From Candidatus Poribacteria bacterium (GTDB lineage: Bacteria > Poribacteria > WGA-4E > WGA-3G), in assembly GCA_026706025.1 (NCBI GenBank), contig JAPOZO010000032.1, positions 28,514-92,513 of the forward strand: a stretch of 64,000 nt of DNA, written 5' to 3'. Positions within the stretch are counted from its first letter, which is position 1; each line of letters opens with the position of its first letter. Below the pieces are notes generated by a model. The model worked only from the letters and a program-made list of their open reading frames with translations. It had not been told where the DNA came from and did no database searches. Position numbers and translations under genes: made by a program. Shown here one piece after another: positions 60,469-64,000 of the stretch.

Positions 60469-61449
60469 TTAAGCAAATGCGTCTGCTTCGACATCTGCCA
60501 GAAATACACGCGCATTATTCTGCAAAGCCGATCTATGCAAGGCCGCCTCAAACACCAGTTCATTCCATGCGGCTTCACCGTCCGCGGGGAAGGCTGTATC
60601 GGCATGCATCGCTTTAATCACACCATCAGCCATCCGCTTGAAAGACTCCGGCATTTCCGGGTTGCCTTCCTCTGCTTCCCAGACTTCCTCTATCTCAGAA
60701 CTATTCGCTTTTCTGCGGACGTAAGCACCTTCCAGACCTTTTGCCTCGGCGTAAAATTCATCCCCAAGCACCTTGACGCGGAGCGGATGATCATCGTAAC
60801 CCCATAGGTTTGTACCGCTGAGAGAACCGATAACGCCATTTTCCCAACCGATATGAATCAAACGTCTCCAACCACCACTTTCATTCGGATCCCCGACAAC
60901 GCTTACCCACTCCGGTCTCCCAACCGTCCAGAGAATCTGATCAATCACGTGAGACCAACAGTTGAAGTGTGCGCGCGCGTGTACCATGCGAATCTCACCC
61001 AACCGTCCCTCGGCAACATCGTCGTGCAATTTACGGAAATGGTGCATAAATCGGTAGTTGAAATCAATCCCGAATTTAAGGTTGGAGTCGCGCCACGTTG
61101 CGATAGCAGGTGCCGCAATGCCGAGGTCCTCTTCACGGACACGATCCTGTCCCTCTAATCCACAGAGCGGTTTCTCTGTGAAGACATTCTGTCCGGCTTC
61201 GAGCAGTTGGCGCAGCGGTGGGATACGTCGGGTCTCATTGACAATGAGCAGGACAAGATCCGGGTCACAATTCGCCAAAAGCTCCTCAATTGTTGGATAC
61301 CCCGGTACGCCGAAGTGTTCTTTCGCGTTCGCGAGGAGTTCAGGATCCATATCGCAGACAGCCACGACCTCCGCATCCGAATGGGCGTGGAAATTCCCGC
61401 CGTGCATCATCCCCATACCTCTACCGCTGATAAGTGCACATTTTGTCAT
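60469..61449 (-). CDS. Gfo/Idh/MocA-family oxidoreductase
   Basis: 326 residues. The N-terminal motif ISGRGMGMMHGGNF is a variant of the glycine-rich dinucleotide site; VFTEKPLCG is the family EKP motif. The C-terminal domain (FGIDFNYRFMHHFRKLHDDV, HARAHFNCWSHVIDQ) is typical. Substrate unknown; likely a sugar or uronate oxidoreductase. ATG 61449 follows AAAGGAA; a longer frame to 61497 overlaps the upstream gene. It begins 17 bases after the stop of the secreted-protein gene, so the two are one transcript. Confidence 0.9.
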   Translation of the reverse strand: MTKCALISGRGMGMMHGGNFHAHSDAEVVAVCDMDPELLANAKEHFGVPGYPTIEELLANCDPDLVLLIVNETRRIPPLRQLLEAGQNVFTEKPLCGLEGQDRVREEDLGIAAPAIATWRDSNLKFGIDFNYRFMHHFRKLHDDVAEGRLGEIRMVHARAHFNCWSHVIDQILWTVGRPEWVSVVGDPNESGGWRRLIHIGWENGVIGSLSGTNLWGYDDHPLRVKVLGDEFYAEAKGLEGAYVRRKANSSEIEEVWEAEEGNPEMPESFKRMADGVIKAMHADTAFPADGEAAWNELVFEAALHRSALQNNARVFLADVEADAFA

Positions 61450-61466
61450 GCTAAATTCCTTTCTGT

Positions 61467-62222
61467 TTACCAATTGTTCAATTTTAGGTGTCCCCACACA
61501 GTCGCGAGTTTCCCTTCAGGTTGAACGGCAAGTCGCGTGGGATCAAAGTTGTCGGCAAATATCTCCGCCTCATGTTCAGGCGTGGCAACGATAACGTTAT
61601 CGACACCATAAATACCGAATTTCCAGCAGTCAAAACTGATATTTCCTGATTTGTAAGTATTATCCTTGACTTCCCACTCAGCGATCTGTATCGGTTCTTT
61701 CTCAGTGACATCCCATATATGAATGGTGACACGTTTTTCCTGCGTCATCAACGCCGCTTTCAGTATAAAATGGTCAGATACCGCCGGATAGTTACTCGAC
61801 GCTTGTCCGCCCTTCACTGGAAAGGGTTGCCAAGCATTAACGGGCCCATCTTTATTCGTTGTCACTTTGACATTGCTGCGTCCCCACCAGCGCATCCAAT
61901 AAGAACCGTTGGGTGTCTGCCGTAACGCACCGCCGCCATCACCTTGCCCGCTCCATTCTATAATGAACCATTCGTAATAGATAATGACATCATTGAAGTG
62001 TTGAACAGACCGAAGACTCACGTAGTCCCCGCCGGATTTCCCTTGGTCCAAATAGAGGATACCCTCTTTTGGATAAACAAATTTAGGGTGACCGGTCTGC
62101 CATTTAGTGGTTAAGTCCAATTCGCCCTCAAAATCTTCCTGCAACAAGATTTCCCCAAATGTATCAGATACCCCAAAAACGAATAGCGTTAGAATCAAAG
62201 CACATCTTAGTATATGTATCAT
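61467..62222 (-). CDS. Secreted protein with WG tail, possible glycan-binding jellyroll
   Basis: 251 residues. A signal peptide (MIHILRCALILTLFVFGVSDTFG) is followed by a beta-rich domain (EDFEGELDLTTKWQTG, IIYYEWFIIEWSGQGDGGG, NVKVTTNKDGPVNAWQPFP) like concanavalin-fold DUF1080-type glycan-binding or hydrolase domains. It ends GKLATVWGHLKLNNW, the shared tail. A GGAGGG Shine-Dalgarno precedes the ATG. It is the first gene of a two-gene operon with a Gfo/Idh/MocA oxidoreductase. Confidence 0.86.
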   Translation of the reverse strand: MIHILRCALILTLFVFGVSDTFGEILLQEDFEGELDLTTKWQTGHPKFVYPKEGILYLDQGKSGGDYVSLRSVQHFNDVIIYYEWFIIEWSGQGDGGGALRQTPNGSYWMRWWGRSNVKVTTNKDGPVNAWQPFPVKGGQASSNYPAVSDHFILKAALMTQEKRVTIHIWDVTEKEPIQIAEWEVKDNTYKSGNISFDCWKFGIYGVDNVIVATPEHEAEIFADNFDPTRLAVQPEGKLATVWGHLKLNNW

Positions 62223-62488
62223 CTTCTAAACCCTCCGGTAGAATGCATAGGGTTGGGAAAGCGTTCAGCAGAAACGGGGCAATTCACTCAACTGAGTGCC
62301 CCGAAACCAATTATGCGCAGTATAGCAAACGGTATAAAAAACCGCAAGGAAAACTTCACTGCAGATGTATCAAAACAAGTTTGGAACGTTTCGATTTCGC
62401 TTGTCACTTCTCTTCCAACGTGTTATTATACTTTGATCTTGTATGTTACTTTTGGAACAGCGAAGAATACGAGGAGAATTCACAGCCA

Positions 62489-64000
62489 ATGGATCCAGCA
62501 ACTACAATCGAAAACCTCCATGAACATATCGGAAACGCACGCGAATTACGAGAGTATCTCTCAACGGACTTGCACCGTCCACGCTATCACCTGCTTCCAC
62601 CCGAAGGTTTTTTCAATGACGCGAACTGTACCCTCTTTTGGAATGGACGATACCACGTCTTCTATCTTGGACGGATGCCGAACCCAAACGCAGATGAATG
62701 GCTGCCAGTCCTCGATCACTCCTCCAGCTGCGATTTGGTGCATTGGATACACCATCCACCGGCAATAAAGCCTCTCACTGATGGATCAATGCCACGTGGC
62801 ATATACAGCGGAGATGCGATTGAAAACGCGCCAGTTCCAACATTAATTTATCACGTGCCGGGTCAGGGAACCTGTATCGCAACCAGCGGCGATAATGATT
62901 TGATTCATTGGACACCTTCACCTGAAAACCCAGTTATTCCGATACCAGACGAACCGCGAGAATATCACGTCTTTGATCCGTGTGCATGGTACGAAAACGG
63001 CACCTATTATGCCCTCATAGGTAACAAAAACAGCCGAGCAGGATATGAAGGCGATGCGACCAGCCTTTTCCGTTCAGACGACTGTATTCACTGGGAATAT
63101 CGCGGTCCGTTTTACAAATCTTCACGTCGCTGGACCGATGCGGTTGAGGACTGTGCCTGTCCTGACTTTTTTTCACTCGGCGATAAATACATGCTCCTGA
63201 TGCACGGGCATCGTCCTTATGGTATGGCACACTATTACTTAGGACGTTATGAAGACGAGCAGTTTTACCCTGAAACACACGGACGTATGAATTGGCAAGG
63301 TGGGCAGCTCTCTGGTCCCGAAACGCTTCTTGATGATCAAGGACGACGTATCTTCTTCGGTTGGATCCGTGAAGCGCGCCCTTGGGAGAAATACGGTTGG
63401 GCTTCCGTGATGACGCTACCGCGATTGCTATCGTTAAATGAAGATGGAAGTCTCTGTATTGAACCCGCTTCAGAGCTCGAAAAACTCCGCATCAATCCCT
63501 ATCACCAAGAATCTGTTCGGGTCAAGGCTGACACTGAGATCAATATTGAAGAGGTAAGCGGCGATTGCCTTGAGTTGCAGCTGGATATCACGCCACGAGG
63601 TGCGACAGAATTCGGTGCGAAGGTACGTCGCTCCTCGGACGGGGAAGAGGAAACCGCTATTGCTTTTTCCGCAATCGACGCATGCTTAAAAATCGACCTC
63701 ACGAAATCAACTTTAGATGATGAAGTCCGGTATCCACGCTTTACACCACAAGACGAAGATGATGGAGAACGTTGGACGAGTTCGCAGGCGGCACCCTTCA
63801 AACTGGCTGAAGGGGAACCTCTGAAACTCCATATCTTCTTAGACAAATCTGTAGTAGAGGTTTTTGTCAACAGTCGGTTGTGTCTAACACAACGTATCTA
63901 TCCGACACGCTCGGATAGCCTTGGTGTCTCAATCTTTGCCAACGGTGGTGAGGCAATTCTAAACAGTTTGGATGCATGGACAGTGATGCCAACTATAGGA
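62489..64000 (+). CDS. GH32-like glycosidase (3' end outside window)
   Basis: 504 residues without a stop to the right edge. Five-bladed GH32 (beta-fructosidase) strings are present: FFNDANCTLFWNGRYHVFY (nucleophile Asp, as in NDPNG), HVFDPCAWYENGTYYALIGN (the RDP-type Asp), and DCACPDFFSLGDKYMLLMHG at the position of the usual ECPD acid/base motif. In that motif Ala replaces Glu, so the acid/base residue appears to be missing or shifted. The C-terminal half (LHIFLDKSVVEVFVNSR) is the beta-sandwich module with an SVVEVFVN-type string. GAGGAG lies 12 bases before the ATG. Confidence 0.9.
   Translation, partial: MDPATTIENLHEHIGNARELREYLSTDLHRPRYHLLPPEGFFNDANCTLFWNGRYHVFYLGRMPNPNADEWLPVLDHSSSCDLVHWIHHPPAIKPLTDGSMPRGIYSGDAIENAPVPTLIYHVPGQGTCIATSGDNDLIHWTPSPENPVIPIPDEPREYHVFDPCAWYENGTYYALIGNKNSRAGYEGDATSLFRSDDCIHWEYRGPFYKSSRRWTDAVEDCACPDFFSLGDKYMLLMHGHRPYGMAHYYLGRYEDEQFYPETHGRMNWQGGQLSGPETLLDDQGRRIFFGWIREARPWEKYGWASVMTLPRLLSLNEDGSLCIEPASELEKLRINPYHQESVRVKADTEINIEEVSGDCLELQLDITPRGATEFGAKVRRSSDGEEETAIAFSAIDACLKIDLTKSTLDDEVRYPRFTPQDEDDGERWTSSQAAPFKLAEGEPLKLHIFLDKSVVEVFVNSRLCLTQRIYPTRSDSLGVSIFANGGEAILNSLDAWTVMPTIG

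Noticed and set aside
62214..62768. 184-codon plus-strand open frame over the GH32-like start
   Set aside because: It is out of frame with the GH32-like protein, whose motifs and Shine-Dalgarno are clear.
1..64000. tRNA or rRNA genes
   Set aside because: No stretch with cloverleaf-type arms plus TTCGANNC, or conserved rRNA sequence, was noticed; a tRNAscan run would be decisive.

Overview
The window looks like a chromosomal piece of a Candidatus Poribacteria-type bacterium or a close marine relative. This is inferred from gene content, since no rRNA or taxonomic marker is present. It holds six formylglycine-type sulfatases, four phytanoyl-CoA dioxygenase-family (PhyH) proteins plus one PhyH remnant, four Gfo/Idh/MocA oxidoreductases, five medium-chain dehydrogenases, ThuA, a DUF1501 plus DUF1549/DUF1553 pair, LamG proteins, and two secreted proteins ending in ankyrin repeats. 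No tRNA, rRNA, CRISPR array, integrase or complete insertion sequence was seen, and no recognisable transcription factor.

Layout. 1-5817 (minus): apparent five-gene cell-envelope operon (small membrane protein, TPR protein, SUMF1-like protein, FG-GAP/UnbV/ankyrin protein, DUF6785 membrane protein that runs off the window). 6101-12484: zinc dehydrogenases, a Gfo/Idh/MocA protein, a small antitoxin-like protein, a sulfatase and ThuA. 12664-19289 (plus): another Gfo/Idh/MocA protein, then a block of three tandem paralogues that each fuse an RDD membrane domain to a PspA/IM30 (ESCRT-III-like) coiled coil, with a 101-residue unknown protein between the second and third, then a sulfatase. 19295-28821: DUF433/DUF5615 toxin-antitoxin pair, PhyH protein, TolB-like propeller, two tandem sulfatases duplicated together with their promoter, lactonase, a further sulfatase, CDP-alcohol phosphatidyltransferase. 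28842-39715 (minus): TPR/transglutaminase lipoprotein, purE, MBL hydrolase, VanZ-like protein, YjhG/YagF dehydratase, Uma2 protein, CotH-ankyrin protein, LamG protein. 40102-48110: oxidoreductases and the DUF1501/DUF1549 pair. 48405-50395 (plus): AAA ATPase behind a 15-bp tandem repeat, and a Nudix hydrolase. 50450-57909 (minus): sulfatase, two PhyH paralogues with an altered iron motif, LamG protein, PhyH remnant, PhyH protein, methyltransferase, and a frameshifted cadherin/FlgD-like surface protein. 58226-64000: dehydrogenases, Gfo/Idh/MocA protein, secreted protein, and a GH32-like enzyme that runs off the right edge.

Much of the content fits uptake and catabolism of sulfated or unusual sugars: sulfatases remove sulfate, dehydrogenases, Gfo/Idh/MocA proteins and a sugar-acid dehydratase oxidise and dehydrate the products, and LamG or propeller proteins may bind glycans outside the cytoplasm. 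That integration is inference.

The strongest candidate for an undescribed system is the RDD-PspA triplet (13911-17772), with an 18-bp perfect palindrome just upstream. Second is a shared C-terminal tail (consensus roughly GKLaTTWGxLK) on four otherwise unrelated secreted proteins, possibly a sorting signal. Intergenic DNA carries several small repeat families: GC-rich hairpins at gene ends, a TTATCAG heptamer family, a CCCCCTTATCAGGGGG repeat and a 120-bp MITE-like element.
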